Shown here: positions 26,948-36,283 of the stretch, piece after piece
How the letters are laid out: every line of letters begins with the position of its first letter
How positions within the stretch are numbered: position 1 is the first letter of the stretch
DNA from: Hyphomicrobiales bacterium
GTDB taxonomy: Bacteria; Pseudomonadota; Alphaproteobacteria; Rhizobiales; Rhizobiaceae
Length of the DNA stretch: 64,000 nt
NCBI GenBank assembly: GCA_900473045.1
Contig: UCKS01000007.1
Coordinates: forward strand, 129,122-193,121
Reading direction: 5' to 3'
The notes under the pieces: generated by a model
What the model saw: the letters and a program-made list of their open reading frames with translations, nothing else
Told to the model about the DNA's origin: nothing
The model's database searches: none
Program-made: the position numbers and the translations under genes

Positions 26948-28345
26948 GTGAAGTATATCTCGACGCGGGGCGAAGCCCCTTCGCTGGGTTTCTGCGATGC
27001 GCTTCTGGCCGGTCTCGGCCGCGACGGCGGCCTGTATATGCCTGAGGAATGGCCAAGCTTCACCAAGAAGGAAATCCGGGCGATGCGCGGAAAATCCTAT
27101 CAGGAGATCGCGTTTACCGTCCTCACCCCCTTCATCGACGGTGAAATTCCCGACGACAAATTCCGGGCGATGATCGACGAGGCCTATGCGACCTTCCGCC
27201 ATCCGGCGATTGCTCCGATTGTCCAGACCGGTCCGAACGCCTTCATCATGGAGCTTTTCCACGGCTCGACGCTCGCGTTCAAGGATGTGGCGATGCAGCT
27301 GCTCGGGCGGCTGATGGACTATGTGCTCACGCAACGCAACGAGCGCGCCACAATCGTCGGCGCCACCTCGGGCGATACCGGCGGTGCTGCCATCGACGCC
27401 TTTGCCGGGCGCGACCGCACCGACATCTTCATCCTCTTTCCGCATGGCAAGGTGTCGCCGGTGCAGCAGCGCCAGATGACGACATCGACGGCCAGCAATG
27501 TCCACGCGGTGGCGGTCAAGGGCAATTTCGACGACTGCCAGAGCCTGGTGAAGGAAATGTTCAACGACGTTGCCTTCCGCGACAGCGTGGCCTTGTCCGG
27601 CGTCAACTCGATCAACTGGGCCCGCATCATGGCCCAGATCGTCTACTATTTCACCACCGCGCTGGCGCTCGGCGGCCCGGACCGGATGGTCTCGTTCACC
27701 GTGCCGACCGGCAATTTCGGCGATATCTTTGCCGGTTATGTGGCCCGCCAGATGGGCCTGCCGATCGACAAGCTGGTGGTTGCCACCAACGAGAACGACA
27801 TTCTCGCCCGCACGCTGGAGACCGGCCGCTACGAGATGCGCGACGTCAAGGCGACCACCTCGCCATCGATGGACATCCAGATTTCCTCCAATTTCGAACG
27901 GCTGCTGTTCGAAGTCTATGACCGCGACGCCTCCAAGGTGCGTGGCGCCATGGCCAACCTGAAGCAGTCCGGCTCCTTCGAGATCGAGGAAGGCGCACTC
28001 AAATCCATGCGCAAGGTGTTCCGCGCCGGCCGCGCCACCGAGAAGGATGTGGCCAAAACCATCGCCAGGACGCTGGAGACCACCGGCTACCTTCTCGACC
28101 CGCATACGGCGATCGGCGTCTTCGTTGCCAACAAGCATGAAACCTCGAGCGTGCCGATGGTGACGCTGGCCACTGCACACCCGGCGAAATTCCCGGCCGC
28201 AGTTAAATCGGCCAGTGGTATTGACCCGGCGCTTCCAACGTGGCTTGCTAATCTGATGGTCAGGGAGGAGCGTTTCGACGTTCTTGACGCCGAGCTCAAA
28301 GCTGTTGAAACCTATATCAACGAGCGGGCCCGCATCCGGAAATAA
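26948..28345 (+). CDS. thrC: threonine synthase
   Basis: PLP enzyme converting O-phosphohomoserine to threonine. GTG 26948 (VKYISTRGEAP) is preferred because GAAGGA lies at the right distance; the ATG at 26939 overlaps that site. The 465 aa show the PLP lysine in STLAFKDVAMQLL, the phosphate-binding ATSGDTGGAA and FVANKH near the end. It precedes the M16 peptidase, as in other rhizobia, while thrB is 15 kb away beside rnhA. Confidence 0.95.
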   Translation: MKYISTRGEAPSLGFCDALLAGLGRDGGLYMPEEWPSFTKKEIRAMRGKSYQEIAFTVLTPFIDGEIPDDKFRAMIDEAYATFRHPAIAPIVQTGPNAFIMELFHGSTLAFKDVAMQLLGRLMDYVLTQRNERATIVGATSGDTGGAAIDAFAGRDRTDIFILFPHGKVSPVQQRQMTTSTASNVHAVAVKGNFDDCQSLVKEMFNDVAFRDSVALSGVNSINWARIMAQIVYYFTTALALGGPDRMVSFTVPTGNFGDIFAGYVARQMGLPIDKLVVATNENDILARTLETGRYEMRDVKATTSPSMDIQISSNFERLLFEVYDRDASKVRGAMANLKQSGSFEIEEGALKSMRKVFRAGRATEKDVAKTIARTLETTGYLLDPHTAIGVFVANKHETSSVPMVTLATAHPAKFPAAVKSASGIDPALPTWLANLMVREERFDVLDAELKAVETYINERARIRK

Positions 28346-28361
28346 GGACGCAGAAAGACGT

Positions 28362-29663
28362 ATGATGAAAGTTGAGTGCACCCGGCTCAAATCCGGGTTG
28401 ACGGTCGTCACCGAGAACATGCCGCATCTTGAAAGCGTCGCCCTCGGGGTCTGGATCAAATCCGGTTCACGCGATGAAACCACGGACGAGCACGGAATTG
28501 CCCATCTGCTGGAACATATGGCGTTCAAGGGCACCGCTCGGCGAACAGCCCGCGATATTGCCGAACAGATCGAAAATGTCGGCGGCGAAGTCAACGCCGC
28601 GACATCCACGGAAACCACCTCCTACTACGCCCGTATTCTCCAGGACGATGTTCCGCTCGCTGTCGACATCCTTGCCGATATCCTGACGGAATCCTCCTTC
28701 GACGAGGACGAGCTGCAGCGCGAAAAGCAGGTCATCCTGCAGGAAATCGGCGCTGCCAACGACACGCCCGACGATGTCGTCTTCGACAAGTTCGCCGAAA
28801 CCGCCTTTGCCAACCAGACGATCGGCCGCCCGATCCTCGGCACGCCGGACACGGTCTTGTCCTTCACGCCTCAGCAGATCCGCACCTATCTCGACCGCAA
28901 CTACACCACCGACCGCATGTTCGTCGTCGGCGCCGGTGCGGTCGATCATGATAGCTTTGTGCGACAGGTTGAAGACCGGTTCTCCAGCCTGCCGCAAAAG
29001 CCGGCCGCATCTCCGGTTGCCGATGTCGCCCATTATACCGGCGGCGACGTGCGCGAAAGCCGCGACCTGATGGACGCGCAGGTGCTGCTCGGCTTCGAAG
29101 GCAAGGCCTATCATGCCCGCGATTTCTACTGTTCGCAGATCCTTGCCAATATTCTCGGCGGCGGCATGTCGTCCCGGCTGTTCCAGGAAGTCCGCGAGCA
29201 CCGTGGCCTGTGCTATTCGGTCTATGCCTTCCATTGGGGCTTTTCCGATACCGGCATTTTCGGCGTTCACGCCGCAACCGGCGGCGAAAACCTGCCGGAA
29301 CTGATGCCTGTTATCATCGATGAGCTGCGCAAGTCGTCGATGAACATCGAGAGCCAGGAAATCGACCGCGCCCGCGCCCAGATCCGTGCCCAGCTGCTGA
29401 TGGGACAGGAAAGCCCGGCCGCGCGTGCCGGTCAGATTGCCCGCCAGATGATGCTCTACGGCCGCCCGATCCCGAATGAGGAACTGATGGAGCGCCTGTC
29501 CGGCATCACCGTCGAACGCCTGACCGATCTTGCCGGCCGCTTGTTCTTCGATACCGTGCCGACGCTCTCGGCCATTGGACCTGTGGAAAAACTGGCCCCG
29601 ATGGACGATATTCTGGGTGCGCTTTCCAACAAGGCTGTCCGGGCTCGGGCTGCCAACGGCTAA
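28362..29663 (+). CDS. M16-family zinc peptidase (processing-peptidase-like)
   Basis: 433 aa, with the inverted zinc motif HLLEHMAFKGT (HxxEH) near residue 47 and the distal Glu in the NAATSTETTSYYARI region. A C-terminal M16_C domain follows (QVLLGFEGKAYHARDFY, GGMSSRLFQEVREHRGLCYSVYA). Homologous to mitochondrial processing peptidase beta; a single intact active-site copy. It starts 16 bases after thrC and is probably co-transcribed. Confidence 0.93.
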   Translation: MMKVECTRLKSGLTVVTENMPHLESVALGVWIKSGSRDETTDEHGIAHLLEHMAFKGTARRTARDIAEQIENVGGEVNAATSTETTSYYARILQDDVPLAVDILADILTESSFDEDELQREKQVILQEIGAANDTPDDVVFDKFAETAFANQTIGRPILGTPDTVLSFTPQQIRTYLDRNYTTDRMFVVGAGAVDHDSFVRQVEDRFSSLPQKPAASPVADVAHYTGGDVRESRDLMDAQVLLGFEGKAYHARDFYCSQILANILGGGMSSRLFQEVREHRGLCYSVYAFHWGFSDTGIFGVHAATGGENLPELMPVIIDELRKSSMNIESQEIDRARAQIRAQLLMGQESPAARAGQIARQMMLYGRPIPNEELMERLSGITVERLTDLAGRLFFDTVPTLSAIGPVEKLAPMDDILGALSNKAVRARAANG

Positions 29664-29750
29664 TTCTTGTTTGATGAGCGACCTCCGGGCGTTCGTCGAG
29701 CGCCCGGCACTCTCGCATATGGTCTCAACCCATCCGCTGCGGAGGCTTCT

Positions 29751-30362
29751 ATGACACGATCGGTCTTTCGGTTTCTGTCACGGCAGCCGGACCCGATCGA
29801 GATCGGCAACGCCACGCATATGCTGCGCCTGCCGAAGGCCACTGATTACCGCCAATGGTATCAGCTGCGCAGCGAAAGCCGCGCCTTTCTCGAGCCCTGG
29901 GAGCCGACCTGGCGGGCCGACGAGATGACCGAGAGTGCCTTTCGCACCCGCGTCATCCGCAACGAGCAGGAATTTTCCTCAGGCCAGGCCGTGCCGCTGT
30001 TCATCGTATCTCGGCAAGACGAGCAGCTGATCGGTGGCCTGACCATCGGCTATATCCGCCGGGGTGCCGCCCAATGCTGCATGATCGGCTACTGGATGGG
30101 CGAGCGGTTTGCCGGCAAGGGGCATATGGCACAGGCCGTCAAACTGGCTATCCCCTACATCTTTTCGAGCCTTCAGTTGCACCGTATTGAAGCAGCCTGT
30201 ATTCCGGAGAACCACAGAAGCATCCGGCTCCTTGAAAAGGCCGGGTTTCAGCGCGAAGGTTATTTGCGGGAATACCTGAAAATCAACGGGCAATGGCGGG
30301 ACCATCTGATGTTCTCGCTGCTCTCGCAGGACAGCATGCAACATAAGAATTCGAGTGATTGA
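29751..30362 (+). CDS. RimJ-type GNAT N-acetyltransferase
   Basis: Acetyl-CoA-dependent N-acetyltransferase of 203 aa, RimJ/RimL branch, which acetylates protein N-termini or small amines. ATG 29751 follows GGAGG. The cofactor region reads MIGYWMGERFAGKGHMAQAVKLA and the C-terminal motif CIPENHRSIRLLEKAGFQREG. The stop overlaps the next start (TGATG), so it is coupled to the GGDEF-EAL gene. Confidence 0.9.
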   Translation: MTRSVFRFLSRQPDPIEIGNATHMLRLPKATDYRQWYQLRSESRAFLEPWEPTWRADEMTESAFRTRVIRNEQEFSSGQAVPLFIVSRQDEQLIGGLTIGYIRRGAAQCCMIGYWMGERFAGKGHMAQAVKLAIPYIFSSLQLHRIEAACIPENHRSIRLLEKAGFQREGYLREYLKINGQWRDHLMFSLLSQDSMQHKNSSD

Positions 30363-33274
30363 TGTTTTTGACCCGCCTGCCACTTTCCCCGTCAGCACGA
30401 AGGCTCTTGGCGCTTCTTACCGCCGTGATGATCGCGTTCTGCCTGAACGGTAGCGGCGCGGCGTTTGCCACCGAACCGGTCAAGATTTCCCGCGAGGATA
30501 CCGCACTCGATCTGACGGCGACGACGGAAATCTATACGGGCCGCGGCGAAGCCTTCCAGGTCTCGACGGCGCCCGGCACCGACGGCATTGTGCGCCGCAT
30601 CGAGGTGCGCTCCAGCGCCGAAAACCACCAGGGCGACTGGGCCGTATTTGCGCTTGCCAATGTTTCGGAAGAACAGCTGGAGCGCGTCATCGTCGCCCCG
30701 CATTTCCGGCTGGTGAATTCAAAGCTGTTCTGGCCGGACCTCGGCTCGCAGCGCATCCTGTCGATCACCCCTAGCGAAGGCTTTGCGCTGGACCGTCAGC
30801 CGAGCGACGAGGCGGACGTGTTCCGCATCACGCTCAACCCCGGCTCGGTCATCACCTTCGTCGCTGAACTTGCCGGTCCGGACCTGCCGCAGATCTATCT
30901 CTGGCAGCCCGACGCCTACAAGGACACGGTTAACGCTTTCACACTCTATCGCGGTATCGTGCTGGGCATTGCCGGCCTGCTTGCGGTGTTCCTGACCATC
31001 CTGTTCGTCGTCAAGGGAACCTCGATGCTGCCGGCGACGGCGGCACTGGCCTGGGCGGTGCTGGCCTATATCTGCGTCGACTTCGGCTTCCTGTCGAAGC
31101 TGATCTCGATCACCGCAGGCGATGAGCGCATATGGCGCGCCGGCAGCGAGGTGTTTCTGGCCGCCGGTCTGGTGATCTTCCTGTTCACCTATCTCAATCT
31201 CAATCGCTGGCACCAGCACCTGAGCTACGCGACGCTCGCCTGGATCCTCGGCCTTGGCCTTCTCTTCGGCGTGGCGATCTATGACCCTGCCATCGCCTCC
31301 GGTATTGCCCGCCTCTCCTTCGCGCTGACCGGCACGGCCGGCATCGTGCTGATCGCCTATCTCGGTTTCAACCGCTACGACCGCGCCATCCTGCTTGTGC
31401 CCGCCTGGCTTTTGATCCTCGTCTGGCTGTTTGGCGCCTGGCTGACCGTCACCGGCCAGCTTGCCAATGATATCGTCCAGCCGGCGCTCGGCGGCGGCCT
31501 CGTGCTGATCGTGCTGTTGATCGGCTTCACAGTGATGCAGCATGCCTTTGCCGGTGGTGCCTATAGCCAGGGGCTGTTTTCCGATCTGGAGCGCCAGTCG
31601 CTGGCGCTGACCGGCTCCGGCGATACCGTCTGGGACTGGGACGTGGCGCGCGACCGGGTGGTGACCATCCCCGACATCTCTGCCCAGCTCGGCCTGTCGC
31701 CCGGCACCATGCACGGCGCTGCCCGCAACTGGCTGCCGCGCCTGCATCCCGACGACCGCGACCGGTTTCGCGCCACCCTCGACGTGCTGCTGGAACACCG
31801 CAAGGGCCGGCTGAACCACGAATTCCGTGTGCGTGCCGAAGACGGGCATTACCACTGGCTGTCGATCCGCGCCCGGCCGGTGCTTGGCGCCAATGGCGAA
31901 ATCATCCGCTGCGTCGGCACCATCGTCGATATTACCGAGCAGAAGAATTCCATCGACCGGCTGCTGCACAATGCACTGAACGACAATCTGACCGGATTGC
32001 CGAACCGGCAGATCTTTCTCGACCGGCTGCAATCGCTTCTGTCGCTGGCGCCGGGATCAAGCGCCGTGCGCCCCACCGTCATCACCATCGATATCGACCG
32101 CTACAAGCAGGTCAACGACATGCTCGGCATCGCTGCTGGCGACAATATCCTGATTGCGCTGACCCGCCGCCTGCGGCGTCTGGTCAAGCCGCAGGACACG
32201 CTGGCGCGTCTTGGTGGCGACGAATTCGGGCTGATCTTGATGTCGGAGCGCGATACGGCCAAGGTCGCCGATTTTGCCGATGCCGTCTCCAAGGCGATCA
32301 TGGTGCCGCTCAATTTCGGCAATCGCGAAATCAATTTGACAGCCTCGATCGGCCTCGTCTCCTGGGTCGATCAGCAGGAAAATGCTGCGGGCCTTCTCGA
32401 CGATGCCGAACTGGCGATGTTCCGTGCCAAGAAAGCCGGCGGCAATCGCGTCGAGCCGTTCCGCCCGGCCTTCCGCGCGTCGGGCACCGATCGCCTGCAG
32501 CTGGAAACCGATCTGCGCCGCGCCATCGAGCGCAAGGAGCTCAGCCTCGTCTACCAGCCGATCGTGCGTCTGGTGGATGCCGAGATCGCCGGTTTCGAGG
32601 CATTGATGCGCTGGGAACATCCCAAGCGCGGCAGCATTTCGCCGTCGGAATTCATCCCGATCGCCGAAAACTCCGATCTGATCAATGAGCTGGGCATGTT
32701 CGCCTTTGAGCGGGCGACCAGCGACCTCATCGAATGGCAGATCCAGACCGGCGATCTGCCGATCTTTGTTTCCGTCAACCTCTCGAGCGCGCAGCTGCTC
32801 AACAACGATCTCTATGACGACATCCGCGCAGTTTTGAACAAGAACCATTGCGATCCGCGCAAGGTGAAGGTGGAACTGACCGAATCCGTCGTCATGGAAA
32901 ACCCGGAACAGGCGCGCCTTGTGCTGGAAAAACTGAAGGACGCCGGACTGAAACTGGCACTCGACGATTTCGGCACCGGCCATTCGTCGCTGGCCTACCT
33001 CACCCGCTTTCCGTTCGACACGATCAAGATCGACAAGTCACTGGTCAGGGACCCCAGTGACAAGCGCTCGATCCTCCTGCGCTCCGTCATCACCATGGCG
33101 CGCGAACTGGAGATGCAGGTGGTTGCCGAAGGCATCGAATCCGAGGAAGACGCCATCCAGCTCGCCCAGATGGGCTGCGACTTCGGCCAAAGCTTCCTGT
33201 TCGGCCCCCCGATCGGCTCGGAGTCGATCCAGCGGCTGCTGAAGGAACGCTTTCCGTTGATGAAGCGGGCGTGA
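30362..33274 (+). CDS. 7TM-PAS-GGDEF-EAL cyclic-di-GMP protein
   Basis: Membrane receptor of 970 aa. An N-terminal signal/TM (about 15-35), a periplasmic beta-rich sensor domain (about 40-195, 7TMR-DISM type) and about seven TM helices (about 200-395) are followed by a PAS domain (about 410-530), GGDEF (intact LGGDEFGLIL, about 618) and EAL (intact FEALMRWEHP about 746, VNLSSAQL, DDFGTGHSSLAYL about 867, VVAEGIES about 923). Both catalytic motifs look complete, so it could make or break c-di-GMP. Confidence 0.93.
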   Translation: MFLTRLPLSPSARRLLALLTAVMIAFCLNGSGAAFATEPVKISREDTALDLTATTEIYTGRGEAFQVSTAPGTDGIVRRIEVRSSAENHQGDWAVFALANVSEEQLERVIVAPHFRLVNSKLFWPDLGSQRILSITPSEGFALDRQPSDEADVFRITLNPGSVITFVAELAGPDLPQIYLWQPDAYKDTVNAFTLYRGIVLGIAGLLAVFLTILFVVKGTSMLPATAALAWAVLAYICVDFGFLSKLISITAGDERIWRAGSEVFLAAGLVIFLFTYLNLNRWHQHLSYATLAWILGLGLLFGVAIYDPAIASGIARLSFALTGTAGIVLIAYLGFNRYDRAILLVPAWLLILVWLFGAWLTVTGQLANDIVQPALGGGLVLIVLLIGFTVMQHAFAGGAYSQGLFSDLERQSLALTGSGDTVWDWDVARDRVVTIPDISAQLGLSPGTMHGAARNWLPRLHPDDRDRFRATLDVLLEHRKGRLNHEFRVRAEDGHYHWLSIRARPVLGANGEIIRCVGTIVDITEQKNSIDRLLHNALNDNLTGLPNRQIFLDRLQSLLSLAPGSSAVRPTVITIDIDRYKQVNDMLGIAAGDNILIALTRRLRRLVKPQDTLARLGGDEFGLILMSERDTAKVADFADAVSKAIMVPLNFGNREINLTASIGLVSWVDQQENAAGLLDDAELAMFRAKKAGGNRVEPFRPAFRASGTDRLQLETDLRRAIERKELSLVYQPIVRLVDAEIAGFEALMRWEHPKRGSISPSEFIPIAENSDLINELGMFAFERATSDLIEWQIQTGDLPIFVSVNLSSAQLLNNDLYDDIRAVLNKNHCDPRKVKVELTESVVMENPEQARLVLEKLKDAGLKLALDDFGTGHSSLAYLTRFPFDTIKIDKSLVRDPSDKRSILLRSVITMARELEMQVVAEGIESEEDAIQLAQMGCDFGQSFLFGPPIGSESIQRLLKERFPLMKRA

Positions 33275-33461
33275 GGCGCAAACCTCGATGATCATCTACA
33301 AGCGGATATTCCTTGATCCGGCATTCGCATGCAGCCATTCTGATATGGTGGAGTTGAAGTGGAAAAAAGGGGGGATCGATGCTTAGTTTCTCATTCCAGA
33401 CGTTTCCAGCCTGCTCCGAGTAAGCTTCGACCAGACCGAAATTTTCCGTGTTCTGGACGAG
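33275..33461. other. left edge of the AT-richer islet
   Basis: Short intergenic stretch after the EAL gene, visibly richer in A/T than the neighbours and without a convincing gene. The frame of the next entry stays open back to a stop near 33380 but offers no good start there. Confidence 0.4.
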
Positions 33462-33731
33462 ATGCCCCTGAGTACAGAAGAACCATCCTTCGATGAAAAC
33501 GGTCTCATATCAGACCATTTTGCTTACATCGTAGAGAATGCAGCGTTTTGGAATACACAGTCCGAAGCGTTCAGAGCATGCAACCCGAACATGAAGCACT
33601 ATCGTTTCATTACGGGGTGGACATGTCTTGACGTTTTGTCAAACCATGAGCCTAATTTTGGAATTGTGGCTATTGGCTCTTTAGACGTGGGACCTACACC
33701 CCAATGCCTGCCCGCCGGATCAGCCGATTGA
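33462..33731 (+). CDS. hypothetical protein, probably truncated, 89 aa
   Basis: The first about 80 residues read like a real protein (SFDENGLISDHFAYIVENAAFWNTQ, MKHYRFITGWTCLDVLSNHEPNFGIVAIG) and I do not recognise it. The last 7-8 residues (QCLPAGSAD) are translated from the duplicated metallopeptidase fragment, so the original C-terminus has been replaced. No good Shine-Dalgarno precedes ATG 33462. This looks like a remnant interrupted at about 33700. Confidence 0.4.
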   Translation: MPLSTEEPSFDENGLISDHFAYIVENAAFWNTQSEAFRACNPNMKHYRFITGWTCLDVLSNHEPNFGIVAIGSLDVGPTPQCLPAGSAD

Positions 33732-33864
33732 TGAAATCGAGCTTCTGTACCACCGGCGGCGAGAGCACGAAGGGTAGCTGTCGGGCTGGCCCATGCTGCG
33801 CTGGATACTGTTCAGCGCCACGCTGAGCGGCACCAGGCATCGAGGATGGGTTTGCGCATCCACC
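33711..33864 (-). pseudogene. duplicated 3' end of the metallopeptidase gene (copy B)
   Basis: About 155 bases closely matching 34767-34924, in the same orientation. By eye about ten differences, including two single-base deletions that break the frame, yet the last codons (SPPVVQKLDFINRLIRRAG) are still readable. It is a displaced fragment bordering the islet on its left side. Confidence 0.85.
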
Positions 33865-33894
33865 CCCAAAGCGGGCACTCAAAAGCCCATCGGA

Positions 33895-34587
33895 CTACAG
33901 AGATATCCAGACTTGAAGAGGGCCGAGTTTGCCAAAGCCCACCTCTTCAACACTGAGGTCGTCGGTAGACCAGCATACTATCGGTAGCCTGTGAGACGCC
34001 GATCCTGCGGCTTTCAACACTCCGATCTGCGCGAACGAGTGGCCTTCAAGCGAGAACCAGTTGGATAGTCCGAACGAGAATCCCGTGTAAAAACTGATAA
34101 AACCCGACTTGATTGCGCCAATATCGCCCTGGAACCAGAATTTTATCCTATGATCTTCAAGTAAGGTGCCCGGGAAAACCGTGTCTTCAGAAGGGCCCCA
34201 AGCCCTCTCCCAAACATTCAACTCTGCTGGCGAAGCTACGGTCTTCCAGCCGGCGGCGTCGCCGCCCGACACCGTTCCACCGTACCAGTGGCCAGTGAGC
34301 ACACGTTCGAAGCCTCGCTCGGGAAGATTAAGGTCTGCGAAGCTATCCTTGATTCCCCATCTTCGAAATCGATTAGCTTCACGAACTTTGTCAGCGAGTT
34401 CAGCAACTTCGTTCCCAACATCTCTTTCGCGAGTTATGATGTTCGGATAGAACGGCGGCGAGGCAGCTAAATTCGCCCAAGCGATCGAAGACCTTGTTTC
34501 ATTCGATCCATGTGAAGAACAGACTCTGCTACACCATGCAACGTTGTCTTCCACGGCAATGCGAAGCAGTTGGGACTTATCCATCAT
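33895..34587 (-). CDS. hypothetical protein, possibly GNAT-like, in the islet
   Basis: 230 aa from ATG 34587 (MMDKSQLLRIAVEDNVAWCSRVCSSHG). The protein looks intact and has a coherent composition: WANLAASPPFYPNIITRE, RRWGIKDSFADLNLPERGF, IKFWFQGDIGAIKSGFISFY and LSNWFSLEGHS. The C-terminal half recalls an acetyltransferase-like fold, but I cannot prove it. Lower GC than its neighbours and location between direct repeats indicate acquisition. Start uncertain; the frame extends to 34653. Confidence 0.65.
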   Translation of the reverse strand: MMDKSQLLRIAVEDNVAWCSRVCSSHGSNETRSSIAWANLAASPPFYPNIITRERDVGNEVAELADKVREANRFRRWGIKDSFADLNLPERGFERVLTGHWYGGTVSGGDAAGWKTVASPAELNVWERAWGPSEDTVFPGTLLEDHRIKFWFQGDIGAIKSGFISFYTGFSFGLSNWFSLEGHSFAQIGVLKAAGSASHRLPIVCWSTDDLSVEEVGFGKLGPLQVWISL

Positions 34588-34745
34588 ACGAAGTGCACTC
34601 GATTTTCCGGAAAGATAGCCTATACACCGGTGACCGCAATCGGCGCAAAGCATCCGACAGCAATACCTTACGTGCCGCCGGCCGCATCCGCGAAGTAAAA
34701 TCGGGATTTTTTCGGACGCTGCTCAACGAAGCCGATGACAACGCA
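34588..34745. other. right edge of the islet
   Basis: Short non-coding stretch between the islet gene and the metallopeptidase stop, with a TTTTTT run; probable 5' region of the islet gene. No further gene seen. Confidence 0.4.
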
Positions 34746-35822
34746 CTACTGCCCATACACAGCCCCTGCGCGCCGGATCAGCCGGTTGATGAAATCGAGT
34801 TTCTGCACCACCGGCGGCGAGAGCACGAAGGGGTAGCTGTCGGGCTGGCCCATGCTGCGCTGGATACTGTTCAGCGCCACGCTGAGGGGCACCCAGGCAT
34901 CGAGGAGCGTTTGCGCATCTACCGCCCGGTAGGGATCGAAATCGACTTCGGCGGCCATTTCCTCGTGGCGGCGCGGCTCGGTCTTCAGGCCGAACGCGCG
35001 GGCGGTTTCCAGCGTATCGACGATGTGGAAGAAATGCGCCCAGCATTCGGCGAAATCCTCCGCCGGATGACTGCTGGCATAGGTGCTGATGAACCTTTCC
35101 TGCCAGTCGGCTGGCGGTCCCTGTTCGTAATTGCGCTTGAGGGCCTCGGCATAATCCTCGCGCTCGTCCCCGAACAGTGCCCGCGCTTCATGAAGCGTCT
35201 GGTCGTCGCGCACCAGCTGCGCCCAGTAGAAATGGCCGATCTCATGGCGGAAATGGCCAAGCAGCGTCCGATAGGGCTCGTTCATCGACACCCGCACGCT
35301 TTCGCGGGTTGCGTCATTGGCTTCCGCCGCCCGCAGGCTGATCAGGCCATCCTCATGGCCGGTCATCGCCGGGACGATATTGCCGTTGGCATCAACCTCA
35401 TCGGCGAGGAAATCGAACACGAGGCCGCCCTGCGGATCGGCATCGCGGCCGGGGCGCGGCAGGTTCCAGCGCAAGAGAGAATAGAACAGATGACGCTGCG
35501 CCTGACCGATCTTTTGCCAGCGCGCCAAGCCTTCCGGATTGTCGGTCACCGGCACGATGCGGTTGTAGCGGCAGGCCTGGCAATAGATGTGGTCGTCATT
35601 GGTCGAAATCAGCCAGTTGCAGATGTCAAACGCCGCATTGGCGCAGAAGCGCACATCCGCCACGGGGCGAGAGGACGCCTGCCAGAGATTCTCACCTGCA
35701 GGCGTCAAAGCCTGGAGCGCCATCGCCTCGGGCAGGAAACCGAGCTGCGATCCGCAATTGATGCAGACGCGATTGTCGAAGTGGACGGGATTACCGCAAT
35801 TGCCGCACTCGTAAAGTCTCAT
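34746..35822 (-). CDS. putative zinc-binding metallopeptidase with zinc ribbon
   Basis: 358 aa from ATG 35822 (MRLYECGNCGNPVHFDNRVCINCG). The N-terminus is a zinc ribbon of four Cys (C-x2-C ... C-x2-C), followed by a second Cys pair region (CQACRYNRIVPVTDN) and a metallopeptidase domain with HEIGHFYW (HExxH). Family known as putative zinc-binding metallopeptidase, unknown substrate. A longer frame upstream is not protein-like. Its last about 155 bases are duplicated at 33711-33864. Confidence 0.88.
   Translation of the reverse strand: MRLYECGNCGNPVHFDNRVCINCGSQLGFLPEAMALQALTPAGENLWQASSRPVADVRFCANAAFDICNWLISTNDDHIYCQACRYNRIVPVTDNPEGLARWQKIGQAQRHLFYSLLRWNLPRPGRDADPQGGLVFDFLADEVDANGNIVPAMTGHEDGLISLRAAEANDATRESVRVSMNEPYRTLLGHFRHEIGHFYWAQLVRDDQTLHEARALFGDEREDYAEALKRNYEQGPPADWQERFISTYASSHPAEDFAECWAHFFHIVDTLETARAFGLKTEPRRHEEMAAEVDFDPYRAVDAQTLLDAWVPLSVALNSIQRSMGQPDSYPFVLSPPVVQKLDFINRLIRRAGAVYGQ
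34767..34924 (-). repeat. functional copy of the duplicated 3' end (copy A)
   Basis: The part of the metallopeptidase gene present again at 33711-33864; direct orientation relative to copy B, bracketing about 900 bases that contain the islet gene. Confidence 0.85.
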
Positions 35823-35990
35823 GGCCAGCCCGCTCTGTCTCGATGTAAGGGAATTCTGGCGCAGCGGATGCCGGCCATCACAGGGTTCATTCACAGAGAA
35901 ATGCCCGCCGGCACAAGGCGCAGCGGGCATCGGCGCTGAAATCGTCCATCCAGTTGAACCCGTCAGGACAGTCGATCCGCGCACCTTGAA

Positions 35991-36024
35991 GCCGCCGGAA
36001 CCTCTTTTTAAGAGATCCGGCGGC
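35991..36024 (-). terminator. hairpin downstream of csbD-like gene
   Basis: Strong 9-bp GC stem GCCGCCGGA / TCCGGCGGC extended by an inner CTCTT/AAGAG match, just after the CsbD-like stop on the minus strand. No long U-run, so a terminator or attenuator between csbD and the metallopeptidase. Confidence 0.6.
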
Positions 36025-36032
36025 AATCCGGA

Positions 36033-36224
36033 TTACATGCGATCAACGGTGCCCTTGACGGCATCCTTGGCCTTGCCGGTGGCGGTCTGGACCTTGCCCT
36101 TGATTTCCTGGCCCTTGCCTTCGGCCTGCAGCTTTTCGCTGCCGGTTGCCTTGCCGGCGGCCTGCTTGACCTTGCCTGCTGCCTGATTGGCGGCGCCGGA
36201 AATCTTGTCGGAAGTGCTACCCAT
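36033..36224 (-). CDS. CsbD-family stress protein
   Basis: Small cytosolic protein, 63 aa, of the CsbD family, typically induced by general stress; molecular role unknown. MGSTSDKISGAANQAAGKVKQ is the standard start, followed by Ala/Gly/Lys-rich repeats (KATGSEKLQAEGKGQEIKGK). AAGGAG precedes ATG 36224. A sigma-EcfG-type promoter lies 60 bases upstream, supporting stress control. Confidence 0.93.
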   Translation of the reverse strand: MGSTSDKISGAANQAAGKVKQAAGKATGSEKLQAEGKGQEIKGKVQTATGKAKDAVKGTVDRM

Positions 36225-36283
36225 GATCAGTCTCCTTGAGAGGTTGAGGACCGGAACGGATCGTCCTGTCCTTGCGACTGGAA

